This document shows positions 43,071 through 51,608 of a stretch of 64,000 nt of DNA, one piece after another. How positions within the stretch are numbered: the stretch's first letter is position 1; every line of letters starts with the position of its first letter. The notes beneath the pieces are model-generated. The model saw only the letters and a program-made list of their open reading frames with translations. It was not told the DNA's origin and ran no database searches. The stretch is from Deltaproteobacteria bacterium HGW-Deltaproteobacteria-12 (GTDB taxonomy: Bacteria > Desulfobacterota > Syntrophia > Syntrophales > Smithellaceae), in contig PHBK01000001.1 of assembly GCA_002840565.1 (NCBI GenBank), positions 62,001 to 126,000 of the forward strand. The letters run 5' to 3'. Made by a program: the position numbers and the translations under genes.

Positions 43071-44714
43071 TTAATCCTCCGGCAGCTTGAGCAGATTATT
43101 CACGTCTGAAATTTCCTGCTTGATTTTTCCGGCATCCCAGTTCAACTCCCGGGCGGCAATAGCGGCAACCTTTTGCAGTACTTCCTTGCCGGGATTGCCC
43201 AGAGTCCCGATGCCGGTCCGGCGCATGACAATATCGGACAGGGTAAGGGCCATCTCCTGCCGTATAGCATAGGTGACCTGGGCCAGAATCTCGCCGTCGG
43301 CGTTGAGAGTGTCAGCGAGCCGTGAGTCTTCGCGGGCCAGTTCGAGAATAGCGGCGTATTCAGTGCCGTAGTTGCGGCTTAAGTACTCCAGTGTCGGGCC
43401 GCTGAAATCCTTGTTGTCCCGGTGAACCGCACGGACGAAGGCATCCATGTCCCTAATCTCGCTTCCGGCCAGGTAATGCTTGGCGGTGATGCTCCGGACC
43501 CGCGGAAGCTTTAGTTTTGCGGCCACAATCTTGAGGCAGTTTTCCGCCAGTCTGCGGCTTGTGGTGTATTTGCCGCCCTCAACTGTCAGCAGACCATTCA
43601 GACCTTCTTCGGCGTTGTCAAATATTTCATAACGCCTTGAGCTCACATAAGTTTCTTCGGTCTGATCTTCCACCAGCGGCCGCAGGCCTCCGAAGGTATG
43701 CCGGACATCGGCGAAGCTCAGAGTTCCGTCGCCAAAAGAGGCATTGACCTCGGCGAGCAGTTCGTCGATGCTCTGCCGCGTAACCCGGTATTCATCAGGA
43801 TTTCCGGTAAAGGATTTGTCGGTTGTGCCGATCAGGGTGTGTCCCCGCCAGGGGATAAGGAAAAAGTGACGTCCCGACGGGGTCATGGAACCTACTACGT
43901 ATTTGCCGGAAAGCAGCTTCCTGTCGGTGATAACATGAATGCCCTCCGAGCGGCGCAGTATGCAGCTTTGGGTATCTGATTTGGCCACGCCCAGCAGGAT
44001 ATCCGCCCAGGGGCCGCCGCAGTTAATGACCATGGTGCCGCTTATTGCATGGGTTGCGCCGCTGAAGAGATCTTTGGCCTGCACGCCGGTTACTTCCTGC
44101 CGGTCATTGATCAAAAACCCGTCAACCCGGGTATAGTTGGAAACCTTGGCGCCGTAAGCGACGGCGGATTTGATAAACGCAAGTGTCAGCCGTTCGGGGA
44201 AGATGCTGGTGCAGTCATAAAAAATCGACGCACCGGTGAGCCCGGAGGTGCGCACATTCGGTTCTCTTTTGATCACCTCCCGGCGGGAAATGGTCTTGTG
44301 CATGGGGATCTTCTTGCTTCTATCCCAGGTAAAATTTTTATCGTAGGACAAAAGATCGTACATCAGCATGCCCACTTTCACGACCCGCTTGTTGTTTTTA
44401 AATTGTGTGCTGTTGTGGGTCATCATTGCGGGCATCGGATAAACAAAATTCGGCGCGATATTTTCGAGCACCCGGCGCTCGCGCAGCGATTCGCGTACCA
44501 GTCTGATTTCCCCGTTGGCCAGATAGCGCATGCCGCCGTGGATCAGTTTGGAGGTTGCCGCTGAAGTAGCCCAGGAGAAATCTTTCATTTCCAGCAGAGC
44601 CACTTTCAACCCCCTGGTGGCCGCTTCATAGGCCACTGAGGCTCCGGTAATGCCGCCGCCGACGACAATGACGTCAAAATGCTCGTCGGTGTAATTCTCA
44701 ATTAATCTCTGCAT
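43071..44714 (-). CDS. glpD: FAD-dependent glycerol-3-phosphate dehydrogenase
   Basis: 547 residues. VIVVGGGITGASVAYEA is the FAD Rossmann motif, and TSKLIHGGMRYL is the signature of GlpA/GlpD. GTTDKSFTGNPDEY and VEGGKYTTSR in the C-terminal half also fit. It oxidises sn-glycerol-3-phosphate to DHAP and passes electrons to quinone. No C-terminal bfd-like Fe-S domain (as in GlpA) is present, so it is closer to GlpD. AAGGAG precedes the ATG. It follows the GntR gene by 15 bases and precedes the alkyl-DHAP-synthase-like gene. Confidence 0.9.
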   Translation of the reverse strand: MQRLIENYTDEHFDVIVVGGGITGASVAYEAATRGLKVALLEMKDFSWATSAATSKLIHGGMRYLANGEIRLVRESLRERRVLENIAPNFVYPMPAMMTHNSTQFKNNKRVVKVGMLMYDLLSYDKNFTWDRSKKIPMHKTISRREVIKREPNVRTSGLTGASIFYDCTSIFPERLTLAFIKSAVAYGAKVSNYTRVDGFLINDRQEVTGVQAKDLFSGATHAISGTMVINCGGPWADILLGVAKSDTQSCILRRSEGIHVITDRKLLSGKYVVGSMTPSGRHFFLIPWRGHTLIGTTDKSFTGNPDEYRVTRQSIDELLAEVNASFGDGTLSFADVRHTFGGLRPLVEDQTEETYVSSRRYEIFDNAEEGLNGLLTVEGGKYTTSRRLAENCLKIVAAKLKLPRVRSITAKHYLAGSEIRDMDAFVRAVHRDNKDFSGPTLEYLSRNYGTEYAAILELAREDSRLADTLNADGEILAQVTYAIRQEMALTLSDIVMRRTGIGTLGNPGKEVLQKVAAIAARELNWDAGKIKQEISDVNNLLKLPED

Positions 44715-44729
44715 AAGGACTGCTCCTTG

Positions 44730-45437
44730 CTATTGTGCGCCGGCGAGATTTTTTCTGACGGCTTCTTCCGCGTACAGAAGAACATCCAGCATGATCCGGC
44801 GGGCTTCTTTAGGTTTCCGGCTCGAGATAGCCGCGAAGATATCGCGGTGGAACTTGCCGGATCGCGCAAGATTGCGTTCGTTATTGAAATAGAGGTAGGA
44901 ATACTCGCGATGGAACCGGGTGAAGAAGTTCAGCATGATGGTATAAACCAGGTTGCGGGTGGAGCGGGCGATAATCTCGTGAACCTTGATATCGCGCTCC
45001 GGCATTTCAATATTCTGATGAAAAACTACCTGTTCGAGTTGGGTCAGTTCGGACGGCGTGCGTCTCTGCGCGGCGAGAAAGGCCATTTCAGGTACGGTTA
45101 TACGGCGTACTTCCAGGATGTCCAGGATGGTTGCGTTGCGGTCGTTCAGATTTAATGAGGCTTGGATCAGATCGAAGTTTCCGCTTTCGAGAAAATTTCT
45201 TACGTACACGCCGTCGCCATGGCGAATATCTATGAGCTCCAGATTTTCGAGTTTACGCAAGGCCTCACGAACTGTTGCCCGGTTGACCTTGAAGGATTCG
45301 GCCAGTTCACGTTCTGTGGAAAGCTTCTCTCCTGTAGCAATTGCGCCGGACATGATCTGCCTCTGGATGATGGTGACGATATCCTCGCTGAGGCGTGAAC
45401 GAATAAGCGGATAGGCAAAGACTTTATCGACGGGCAT
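44730..45437 (-). CDS. GntR-family regulator (FadR/FCD subgroup)
   Basis: 235 residues: a winged HTH (about 10-80) with GEKLSTERELAESFKVNRATVREALRKLE, and a helical FCD effector domain (about 95-225) with D..HE and H..I/H residues for metal or ligand binding. It is the first gene before the glycerol-3-phosphate dehydrogenase, oxidase and kinase, and probably controls them in response to an acid or polyol phosphate. A palindromic candidate operator overlaps its own promoter. AAGGAG lies seven bases before the ATG. Confidence 0.92.
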   Translation of the reverse strand: MPVDKVFAYPLIRSRLSEDIVTIIQRQIMSGAIATGEKLSTERELAESFKVNRATVREALRKLENLELIDIRHGDGVYVRNFLESGNFDLIQASLNLNDRNATILDILEVRRITVPEMAFLAAQRRTPSELTQLEQVVFHQNIEMPERDIKVHEIIARSTRNLVYTIMLNFFTRFHREYSYLYFNNERNLARSGKFHRDIFAAISSRKPKEARRIMLDVLLYAEEAVRKNLAGAQ

Positions 45438-45483
45438 GTTTAAACTCCTTCAGGATGAAGACAGCCATTTGGTACATTGAGCC

Positions 45484-45522
45484 ATTGGATCGACCAATAA
45501 ATGATTTTTCCATTTACGTCAA
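45484..45522 (-). promoter_or_regulatory. GntR promoter with overlapping operator
   Basis: Minus-strand TTGACG (45522-45517), 17 bases, then TATTGG (45499-45494) form a weak promoter. The -10 lies inside the palindrome ATTGG-N5-CCAAT (45484-45498). A bound repressor there would block RNA polymerase, so autoregulation by the GntR protein is a reasonable guess. Confidence 0.5.
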
Positions 45523-45617
45523 GATATTTTTAATTGAGGAAGCAGACGCCAAGCCAGGCCTGCGGCTGGTCTTGGCTGTTCAGAAAGTGAGTTATTTATG
45601 CCGCCCGGTATGAGCAA

Positions 45618-46715
45618 TTATTTGTTCATCCAGCCCAATCCCTTGGCATGCAGGCTTTGAATATAGAGCCGGTCCGCAGTCTCCGTCACCCCTGTTGTTT
45701 CCGGATAAGCGCCGCCGGGGTCCTGCATATCGGCCACAACATTACCGTCTTCGGTGAAAGCGAATACATGACCATATGCTTTCGGAACAGGCCACAGTGC
45801 GCGCGGCAGGCGCAGTGTGACTTGGCGCATAAACGGACTGGCCGCCATTTTATCGATAGTCGGGTTACGCGGCTTGGCAAAGCCCAGCCATATTTTTCCG
45901 TTTTGTCCCCGCATCAGGTTGTCCGGATAACCGGGCAGGTTGTCAAAAAGCACTTTGGCCTGACTGCCGGGAGAGAAAACATCCAGGTCTCTAGCTTCCA
46001 CCGAAATTTTCCAAACCCGGAACTTGCCTGTTTCATTAACAAAAAGTGTTTTTTCGTCCTGGCTCAGGGCAACGCCGTTGGCAAAACTTAATCCCCTGGC
46101 CACAACAACGGTTGTCTTCTTTTCCGGATCATAAAGAAGAATACGGCCGGTTGACGACAGCTCGAGAATGTCCAGAATGCTCGCTTCAAACGTTCCACCC
46201 CAGTCTTTGGGCGCGAAGCGGGTCGAAGCGTCGCTCAAATATATTTTGCCGGACTTGGCCACTACGACCGCGTCGGCATAGCGAATGGGATCTCCATTAA
46301 CTTTGTCGGTCAACAGGGTGATTATTTTGTCAGTGCCGATGGAAAGCAGCCCTTTAACGGCGTCGGCGGCGATCAGGTTTCCCGCTGCGTCAAAGTCAAA
46401 ACCCAGCACCCGACCGCCGGTGTTGACAAAAACTTCCTGTGCGCTGCCATCGGGGTTCATGCGCAGAATATTACCGCTGGTAACGGTTGTGTAAAGCTTT
46501 CCGTCTTTGCCGATGGCGATATGCTCCGGTCCTTCTTCCTTACCCAGGGAAATCATTTTGAGGTTGGCAAGTTTAGTGTTGACGGCGTGTGGTGCTGCAT
46601 AACCCGGTGCTGCGGGCACACTCCAGCTGACGGGCTTAATCGGCACCGGCCAAAAGAGAAAATACAGAACTAGAAAAATCAAGAGTGCAAAAAACGTCAA
46701 AACAATTTTTTTCAT
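45618..46715 (-). CDS. Strictosidine synthase / SMP-30-like beta-propeller
   Basis: 365 residues with an N-terminal membrane anchor (about 3-22), then a six-bladed beta-propeller: GPEHIAIGKDGKLYTT, GFDFDAAGNLIAAD, YADAVVVAKSGKIYLSDAS, ANGVALSQDEKTLFVNET and GYPDNLMRGQNGKIWLG. It resembles strictosidine-synthase-like lactonases of the APMAP type. It would hydrolyse a lactone or ester outside the cytoplasmic membrane. AAGGAGG precedes the ATG at 46715. It lies 180 bases upstream of the GntR gene on the same strand and may or may not be part of that unit. Confidence 0.87.
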   Translation of the reverse strand: MKKIVLTFFALLIFLVLYFLFWPVPIKPVSWSVPAAPGYAAPHAVNTKLANLKMISLGKEEGPEHIAIGKDGKLYTTVTSGNILRMNPDGSAQEVFVNTGGRVLGFDFDAAGNLIAADAVKGLLSIGTDKIITLLTDKVNGDPIRYADAVVVAKSGKIYLSDASTRFAPKDWGGTFEASILDILELSSTGRILLYDPEKKTTVVVARGLSFANGVALSQDEKTLFVNETGKFRVWKISVEARDLDVFSPGSQAKVLFDNLPGYPDNLMRGQNGKIWLGFAKPRNPTIDKMAASPFMRQVTLRLPRALWPVPKAYGHVFAFTEDGNVVADMQDPGGAYPETTGVTETADRLYIQSLHAKGLGWMNK

Positions 46716-47090
46716 AATGCCTCCTTGAAAACATTTACATTGTTTGAAGTCCAGCTTCACTCATCAGCGATATTGCTATGGCTTTTGTTGCAGGTGAGTT
46801 TCTTTATACTGCAGGGAATAAAGAACTGCAATAGTTCTCTTGAGTTCAGCCGGTGCAGGCGCTGAATTTTTTGAGGGAGTGGCGCTGGAGTATTTTGGGC
46901 AACGTTACAATTATTATTTATGTTCATGATGGTACGTGGCTGATAAGTTATTCGGGTGAAACAACATTGACAGATTAATTTGATGCTGTTAAAGGCAATA
47001 CCAAACAGGAGAGGCGGCTTCTTTAATACTGGAAATTATACCCGTTAAACCTGTTTTACGTAAAATATTAGTTAAGGAGAACAGGAAATA
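46716..47090 (+). promoter_or_regulatory. thiM upstream region with TPP-riboswitch-like leader
   Basis: TTGACA (46967-46972), 17 bases and TAAAGG (46990-46995) would start a leader near 47002. Within it ATTATACCCGTTAAACCTG (47035-47053) matches 17 of 19 bases of the conserved core of the canonical TPP riboswitch at 51439-51457, and TTAGTTAAGGAGA holds the thiM ribosome site where the aptamer's CGTAGGGA would be. The GGGGTGC and CTGAGA parts are not recognisable, so it is a diverged or decayed element. The rest of the region shows no gene. Confidence 0.45.
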
Positions 47091-47894
47091 ATGAAATTTA
47101 CCGCAACGGAAATTGCCCAATCAATTGCCGGGATTCGTCTCCAGGCCCCGGTTGTTCATAATATTACCAATTATGTCGCCATGAATAATACGGCCAATGC
47201 GCTGCTGGCGATCGGCGCCTCGCCGGTTATGGCGCATGCCCGGGAAGAAGTGGGAGAAATGGTGAATATTGCCTCCGCTCTGGTTGTCAACATCGGAACG
47301 CTGAGCGAACAGTGGATTTCTTCCATGTTCAAGGCGGCGGCACAGGCCAGGAAAAAAGATATTCCGGTCATTCTCGATCCTGTCGGCGCCGGGGCGACAA
47401 GCTACCGTACGCAAACGGCAAGGGAATTGATTGCCCAGGAACCGCCGGCAATTATTCGTGGCAATGCCTCGGAGATCATGGCGTTATATGATGACAAAAG
47501 CAAAACTAAGGGCGTTGACAGTTCTGCGTTATCTGACAGTGCAGTTGCCATCGCCCAAGAATTAAGCAAAACATACAGCTGTATAGTTTGTGTCAGCGGG
47601 GCGACCGATTACATTGTGGAAGGCAAGCGGATTGTCAGGGTCAAAAACGGCCATCCTCTGATGGCCAGGGTTACCGCTCTGGGTTGCACTGCCTCTGCTC
47701 TTTGCGGGGCTTTTGCCGCAGTCGAGAAATCTATGCTCAGCGCAACAGTCAAGGCTATGGCTGTTATGGGCATTGCCGGAGAAATGGCTGCCGCAAAAGC
47801 AACGGGCCCGGGCAGCCTCCAAATGCATTTTCTGGATATTCTTTATCATCTGTCCGCAGAAGAAATCGAGCAGCGTATGAAAATTGAGGAGTAG
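47091..47894 (+). CDS. thiM: Hydroxyethylthiazole kinase
   Basis: 267 residues of the ribokinase-like ThiM family: APVVHNITNYVAMNNTANALLAIGASPVM at the N-terminus, ILDPVGAGATSYRT, and VTALGCTASALCGAF with the catalytic Cys. It phosphorylates 4-methyl-5-hydroxyethylthiazole, a thiazole salvage step; no thiG, thiS or thiH is in the window. TTAAGGAGA precedes the ATG. thiE follows two bases after the stop. Confidence 0.96.
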   Translation: MKFTATEIAQSIAGIRLQAPVVHNITNYVAMNNTANALLAIGASPVMAHAREEVGEMVNIASALVVNIGTLSEQWISSMFKAAAQARKKDIPVILDPVGAGATSYRTQTARELIAQEPPAIIRGNASEIMALYDDKSKTKGVDSSALSDSAVAIAQELSKTYSCIVCVSGATDYIVEGKRIVRVKNGHPLMARVTALGCTASALCGAFAAVEKSMLSATVKAMAVMGIAGEMAAAKATGPGSLQMHFLDILYHLSAEEIEQRMKIEE

Positions 47895-47896
47895 CT

Positions 47897-48529
47897 ATGC
47901 GCGGTCTTTATCTGGTCACCGACCGCAGTATGTGCGGGCAGAAGTCTTTGGAAGAGGTAATTTTGCAGTCGGTAAAGGGTGGGGTTTCCTGTGTGCAGTT
48001 GCGGGAAAAAGACATTGCCACGCGCTTGTTTGTGAGTGAAGCGCAATCAATCCGGAAACTTCTGGAACCATACAAAATCCCCTTGATTATCAATGATCGG
48101 ATTGATGTTGCCTTGGCCTGCGGCGCTGCAGGTGTGCACATTGGTCAGGATGATATGCCCTACGCAATTGCCCGGAAGCTTTTGGGACCAAAGGCAATTA
48201 TCGGGCTATCGGTGGAAACGTGGGCTGATGTCGAAGAGAGCCAGAAACTGGATGTGAATTATATCGGTGTCAGTCCTGTTTTTGCGACGCCAACGAAGAC
48301 CGATACCAAAGGTGTCTGGGGGCTTGCGGGGCTCCAAAAAATAAAAGCATTCAGCCGTCATCCTCTGGTGGCGATCGGCGGCCTCAATGTGTCCAATGTG
48401 CGGGAAACTATCCGTGCCGGCGCCGATGGTGTTGCGGTGGTCTCGGCGATTTGCGCCGCTCCTGATCCAGAGGCGGAAGCACGAAAACTGGCCGGGATAA
48501 TTGAGGCGGCTCTACTGCGGAGGGAATAG
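47897..48529 (+). CDS. thiE: Thiamine-phosphate synthase
   Basis: 210 residues, a TIM barrel with the family motifs VQLREKDIATR, IINDRIDVALACGAAGVHIGQ, GVSPVFATPTKTDTK and VAIGGL. It joins HMP diphosphate and thiazole phosphate into thiamine phosphate, using products of thiD and thiM encoded in this window. It sits between thiM and a HAD-like gene in a three-gene run. Confidence 0.96.
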   Translation: MRGLYLVTDRSMCGQKSLEEVILQSVKGGVSCVQLREKDIATRLFVSEAQSIRKLLEPYKIPLIINDRIDVALACGAAGVHIGQDDMPYAIARKLLGPKAIIGLSVETWADVEESQKLDVNYIGVSPVFATPTKTDTKGVWGLAGLQKIKAFSRHPLVAIGGLNVSNVRETIRAGADGVAVVSAICAAPDPEAEARKLAGIIEAALLRRE

Positions 48530-48532
48530 CCT

Positions 48533-49315
48533 TTGCCGAATAAACTGATAGTTTTTGATTATTCCGGAACTCTTAGTCTCGAGGCTGCTGTGTTTTCCAG
48601 TCCGGACAACCTGATCAGGCATTTGCAGGACAGCGGCCTTTTTAAGCTGGGTGTGAATAGTGCGGCTTTATTCTGGTCGATAGTTAATTCCACCTGGTCA
48701 AAAGGCAGCACAACCCCGCTCGGGTACAAGGCAGTGATGCGCGAGCGCATTGCCGAATTGTTTCCGGATAATGCCGTCGTCAAACAACCGGAAATCTCCT
48801 GGGCCGCCGCGAATTTTGTGGAAGCATATCTGGGGCATTCAAAAATTGACGAGCAGTGGCGTTTGATTCTGGAGAAATTGTCTTTAGATGAATCCGTCAC
48901 GGTAATTATCGCCACTGACCATTATGCCGAAGCCACGGGGGCAATTATAAAAAATCTTGCCCAATGGGATATTCCGGCAATGCCGCTTAAAGCTTATGTT
49001 CAGGGTATTGTTGTAGCCAATTCTGCTGACATCGGCAGGCATAAAGCCGAACCCCTCTTCTGGCAAACAGTAAAGAATGCTTTGCGGCACGATTATACCC
49101 GCATTCTGCTAATAGATGATTTCGGGCAAAACGAACAGCAGGGTGATGACTATGGTGGCTCCGCAGAAGTCAACAAACGCAGGCAAAGAACTGTCCAGGT
49201 GTTGCGTGCCGTATTTGCGGCTGATGTGGAAAGCATTGCTTTTGCCTTAAGAGATGAATATGGAAGCAGGTTGATTGCGGAAACATCGGCGACTATTGAT
49301 CAATTTTTGTGTTGA
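48533..49315 (+). CDS. HAD-like hydrolase in thi operon
   Basis: 260 residues. IVFDYSGTLS near the start is a HAD motif I in which the second Asp is Ser; VIIATDHYA and ILLIDDFGQNEQQGDD fit motifs II and IV. The Asp nucleophile is kept. The start is TTG (48533), with GGAGGG about nine bases upstream, three bases after thiE. Its place in the operon hints at a thiamine- or HMP-phosphate phosphatase, which is inference; the altered motif I could mean weak or different activity. Confidence 0.75.
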   Translation: MPNKLIVFDYSGTLSLEAAVFSSPDNLIRHLQDSGLFKLGVNSAALFWSIVNSTWSKGSTTPLGYKAVMRERIAELFPDNAVVKQPEISWAAANFVEAYLGHSKIDEQWRLILEKLSLDESVTVIIATDHYAEATGAIIKNLAQWDIPAMPLKAYVQGIVVANSADIGRHKAEPLFWQTVKNALRHDYTRILLIDDFGQNEQQGDDYGGSAEVNKRRQRTVQVLRAVFAADVESIAFALRDEYGSRLIAETSATIDQFLC

Positions 49316-49329
49316 AAAGCCAATTCCCA

Positions 49330-50511
49330 TCAGTTATTGGGCGGCGTCACGTAGGGAGTGTCCAGATATTTCCTGGCCTCAATCTGGGCGGTTCCTCCCC
49401 CATTTTTAACATCCAGAGTTTTGGAATAATACTCTTGGGCTTTTTTCCTGTCTTTGCGGATATCGCTGATCATTCCCAGTCGAAGATATGCCCATGCCTG
49501 TACCCGAGCATTGTAAGAAGCGGTGTCTTTTAGTGCCTTCTGCAAAGATTCTTCGGCTTTGGCATAATCACCCTGAGTAAAATAAATTCTTCCCATTAAC
49601 AGGTTATAACGCGGTTGGAGCTGCGGGGCAAAGGGAGGCAGACCTGCCCGGATATTTTTTTCAAGTTCCCGGGCGATGTTAAAGGCATCATCAAATTTGC
49701 GGAGGTCGGAAAGAGCATTAGCCATAGCAAAAGAAAAATTATAATTATTGGGATAGGTTTCTTTTAATTTTTTAATAATGGGCAGCGCTCGTCCCGGTTG
49801 CTTTTCAAAATTCAAATAATTGGAAGAAAGTTCCGAAAGCGCCAGTTGTTTGAGTAAAGCGCCTTTATTTGCCGCCAGTTCCAATTCCTGCAACCCCTTT
49901 TGTCTGTCCCCGGAAGTGACGATCAGCGAAGACAGGAAACGGGTCAGTCCGGGAAGATGATCAATATGATAGCGAAATGATCCCATAAAAAGATAGAGGT
50001 CGTAATTTTGCGGGTCACTCTCTTTGGCTTTTTCCAGATATTCCCAGACGGCCGATGCTTCACGGGCCATACTGAAGTATTTCTTGTGATGGCTGAGCCA
50101 GTTATATCTGGCGATTTTCGCCATCGCCATGGCCAGGTAGGCTTTACTGTCTTTGGGGTTTTTTCCAATTTTCTTTTCTCCCCTGGCCAGGGCTTCGTCA
50201 ACATAGCGCAGCATTTGATCTTGATGCTTCTTCCGGATATTTTCATCAAAACTCATTTCATAGGCGAATAAGTTAATCATGGCCAAATAGGCATATCCGG
50301 TAGGGCTTTCCGGGTCCAATTCTACCGCTTTTTGCAAAAAGGCATGGGCATGAGAAAATTCCATGTTGAATGCTTTTTCAATACCCAACCGGAGATAAGA
50401 TTGTAGTTGATCAGACTGTGTTTCCGCCAGGGCCATTTCGCTGCTTTGAGCGGAAATTAGTAAAACCGTGCTAAAGATCAAGATAAGAATGGTTAAATAT
50501 CGTTTCTTCAT
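49330..50511 (-). CDS. Exported TPR-repeat protein
   Basis: 393 residues with a signal peptide (about 4-24, ILIFSTVLLISAQS) and several tetratricopeptide repeats, for example AFNMEFSHAHAFLQKAVELDPESPTGYAYLAM and GRIYFTQGDYAKAEESLQKAL. It is probably a periplasmic scaffold. The ATG at 50511 is chosen over a TTG at 50523 that would overlap the preceding stop. It is nine bases downstream of the CBM9-like gene, so the two form an operon converging on thiE-HAD. It resembles in build the TPR lipoprotein at 62944. Confidence 0.85.
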   Translation of the reverse strand: MKKRYLTILILIFSTVLLISAQSSEMALAETQSDQLQSYLRLGIEKAFNMEFSHAHAFLQKAVELDPESPTGYAYLAMINLFAYEMSFDENIRKKHQDQMLRYVDEALARGEKKIGKNPKDSKAYLAMAMAKIARYNWLSHHKKYFSMAREASAVWEYLEKAKESDPQNYDLYLFMGSFRYHIDHLPGLTRFLSSLIVTSGDRQKGLQELELAANKGALLKQLALSELSSNYLNFEKQPGRALPIIKKLKETYPNNYNFSFAMANALSDLRKFDDAFNIARELEKNIRAGLPPFAPQLQPRYNLLMGRIYFTQGDYAKAEESLQKALKDTASYNARVQAWAYLRLGMISDIRKDRKKAQEYYSKTLDVKNGGGTAQIEARKYLDTPYVTPPNN

Positions 50512-50519
50512 TGATATAT

Positions 50520-51215
50520 TCAATCCGTTGATAATGATTTTGGTGCAAACCGGATTTTTCCGAAATTAGCGGGCAGGTGAAAATTTAATTCGTTGAGGGG
50601 CGACCATGACGCCCAATGCGGCATGGTCGTCTCACTGCCGCATTTAAAAAAATTAGCCCGCCAGATCTGACCGCTAACTATGGCCAGTTTTCCTGCATAT
50701 TTTTCCAGTACGGCAAAAGGGATAGAAAATCCCAGAAACCAGATAATTGGCTCTGCGAACTCCGGTTCCACAATAACAGGTAAACTGGGATAACGTTTTA
50801 CCTGAACATCATCCTCCGGTGTGAGCGGGGTAAACTCCCTGATACGGCCGGCAATGCGAGTCGGGTTTGTAATATATGAGGCGAGCATTGCTCCACCGCA
50901 GTTGAATTCAAAATTAAAATAACCACCGGTATTTTTGGGCTGCACAAAAAACTCCACGCAGCTGTCCTTATATACTTCTGACTGGAATTCTTCATGGACG
51001 CAACGCACATTCCGGTCCTTAACCCGGAAGATGCCATAGATACAATCGCAGTCATAAAGTAACTTGCACTGAGTATCCGGCCGATGCGCACTGCTTTCCT
51101 GCCGGTAGCGGGAAACTTTCAGCGCCGGTACATTCTTCCAAACCGCGCTGTTCCAAAAACTGTCCATTTCCGGCGGCTGACTGGCAAATGATATGTTATA
51201 TTTTTTAATATACAT
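50520..51215 (-). CDS. Carbohydrate-binding family 9-like protein
   Basis: 231 residues forming a CBM9-like beta-sandwich: MDSFWNSAVWKNVPALKV at the start, QCKLLYDCDCIYGIFRVKDRN, then VYKDSCVEFFVQP and YFNFEFNCGGAM, all typical of the family-9-like group. No signal peptide is evident, so it may act in the cytoplasm or be exported by other means. The ATG at 51215 has AAAGGG five bases upstream. It precedes a TPR gene in a two-gene unit. The ligand is unknown. Confidence 0.82.
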   Translation of the reverse strand: MYIKKYNISFASQPPEMDSFWNSAVWKNVPALKVSRYRQESSAHRPDTQCKLLYDCDCIYGIFRVKDRNVRCVHEEFQSEVYKDSCVEFFVQPKNTGGYFNFEFNCGGAMLASYITNPTRIAGRIREFTPLTPEDDVQVKRYPSLPVIVEPEFAEPIIWFLGFSIPFAVLEKYAGKLAIVSGQIWRANFFKCGSETTMPHWASWSPLNELNFHLPANFGKIRFAPKSLSTD

Positions 51216-51397
51216 TTTTCCCTTTGGGGACACATGATTCTTTTTTAACAATCCTGTTCAGCAGGCTAAGAAAATGTCAGCCACAAGTCAAGTGAAAACA
51301 GGTGGGTGAAAAAGGAGTGATAAAATTAAACATAGGTCACAGTAAATATTTCCGGGAAATAACATCAGAATTAAACAAATTGCTTTTTAGAGACGAA

Positions 51398-51403
51398 TAT
51401 AAT
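51398..51403 (+). promoter_or_regulatory. -10 element before the TPP riboswitch
   Basis: A perfect TATAAT would start RNA near 51410, just before the aptamer. No good -35 is present at the right distance. The remainder of 51216-51397 shows no gene. Confidence 0.45.
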
Positions 51404-51415
51404 AGGATTTTTCCA

Positions 51416-51488
51416 CAGGGGTGCCTGATAAGGCTGAGATTATACCCTTTGAACCTGACCCGGGTAATTCCGGCGTAGGGATGGGCAG
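51416..51488 (+). promoter_or_regulatory. TPP riboswitch (THI element)
   Basis: The conserved TPP aptamer is plain: GGGGTGCC, a short GCC-TGATAA-GGC stem, CTGAGA, TATACCC, GAACCTGA, a CCGG-GTAATT-CCGG stem and CGTAGGGA. The order and pairing fit Rfam TPP riboswitches. It lies upstream of thiN-thiD-thiC, with a terminator hairpin beginning 15 bases later. Bound TPP should therefore cut transcription short. Confidence 0.95.
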
Positions 51489-51502
51489 TTGCAAAATAAA
51501 TT

Positions 51503-51540
51503 AAGCCACATCCTTAAATGGTCAAAAGGGTGTGGCTTTT
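51503..51540 (+). terminator. Riboswitch-controlled terminator
   Basis: AAGCCACATCCTT (51503-51515) pairs with AAGGGTGTGGCTT (51526-51538) through 13 bases with one G-U, then TTTTGTATTTG. This is the expression platform of the TPP riboswitch; an antiterminator pairing must form without TPP. Confidence 0.85.
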
Positions 51541-51608
51541 GTATTTGTTGTAAAAGAGTGGAAAACAAGAACTGGATCGCCGGGTACCATGAAGGGCACT
51601 CAATAATT

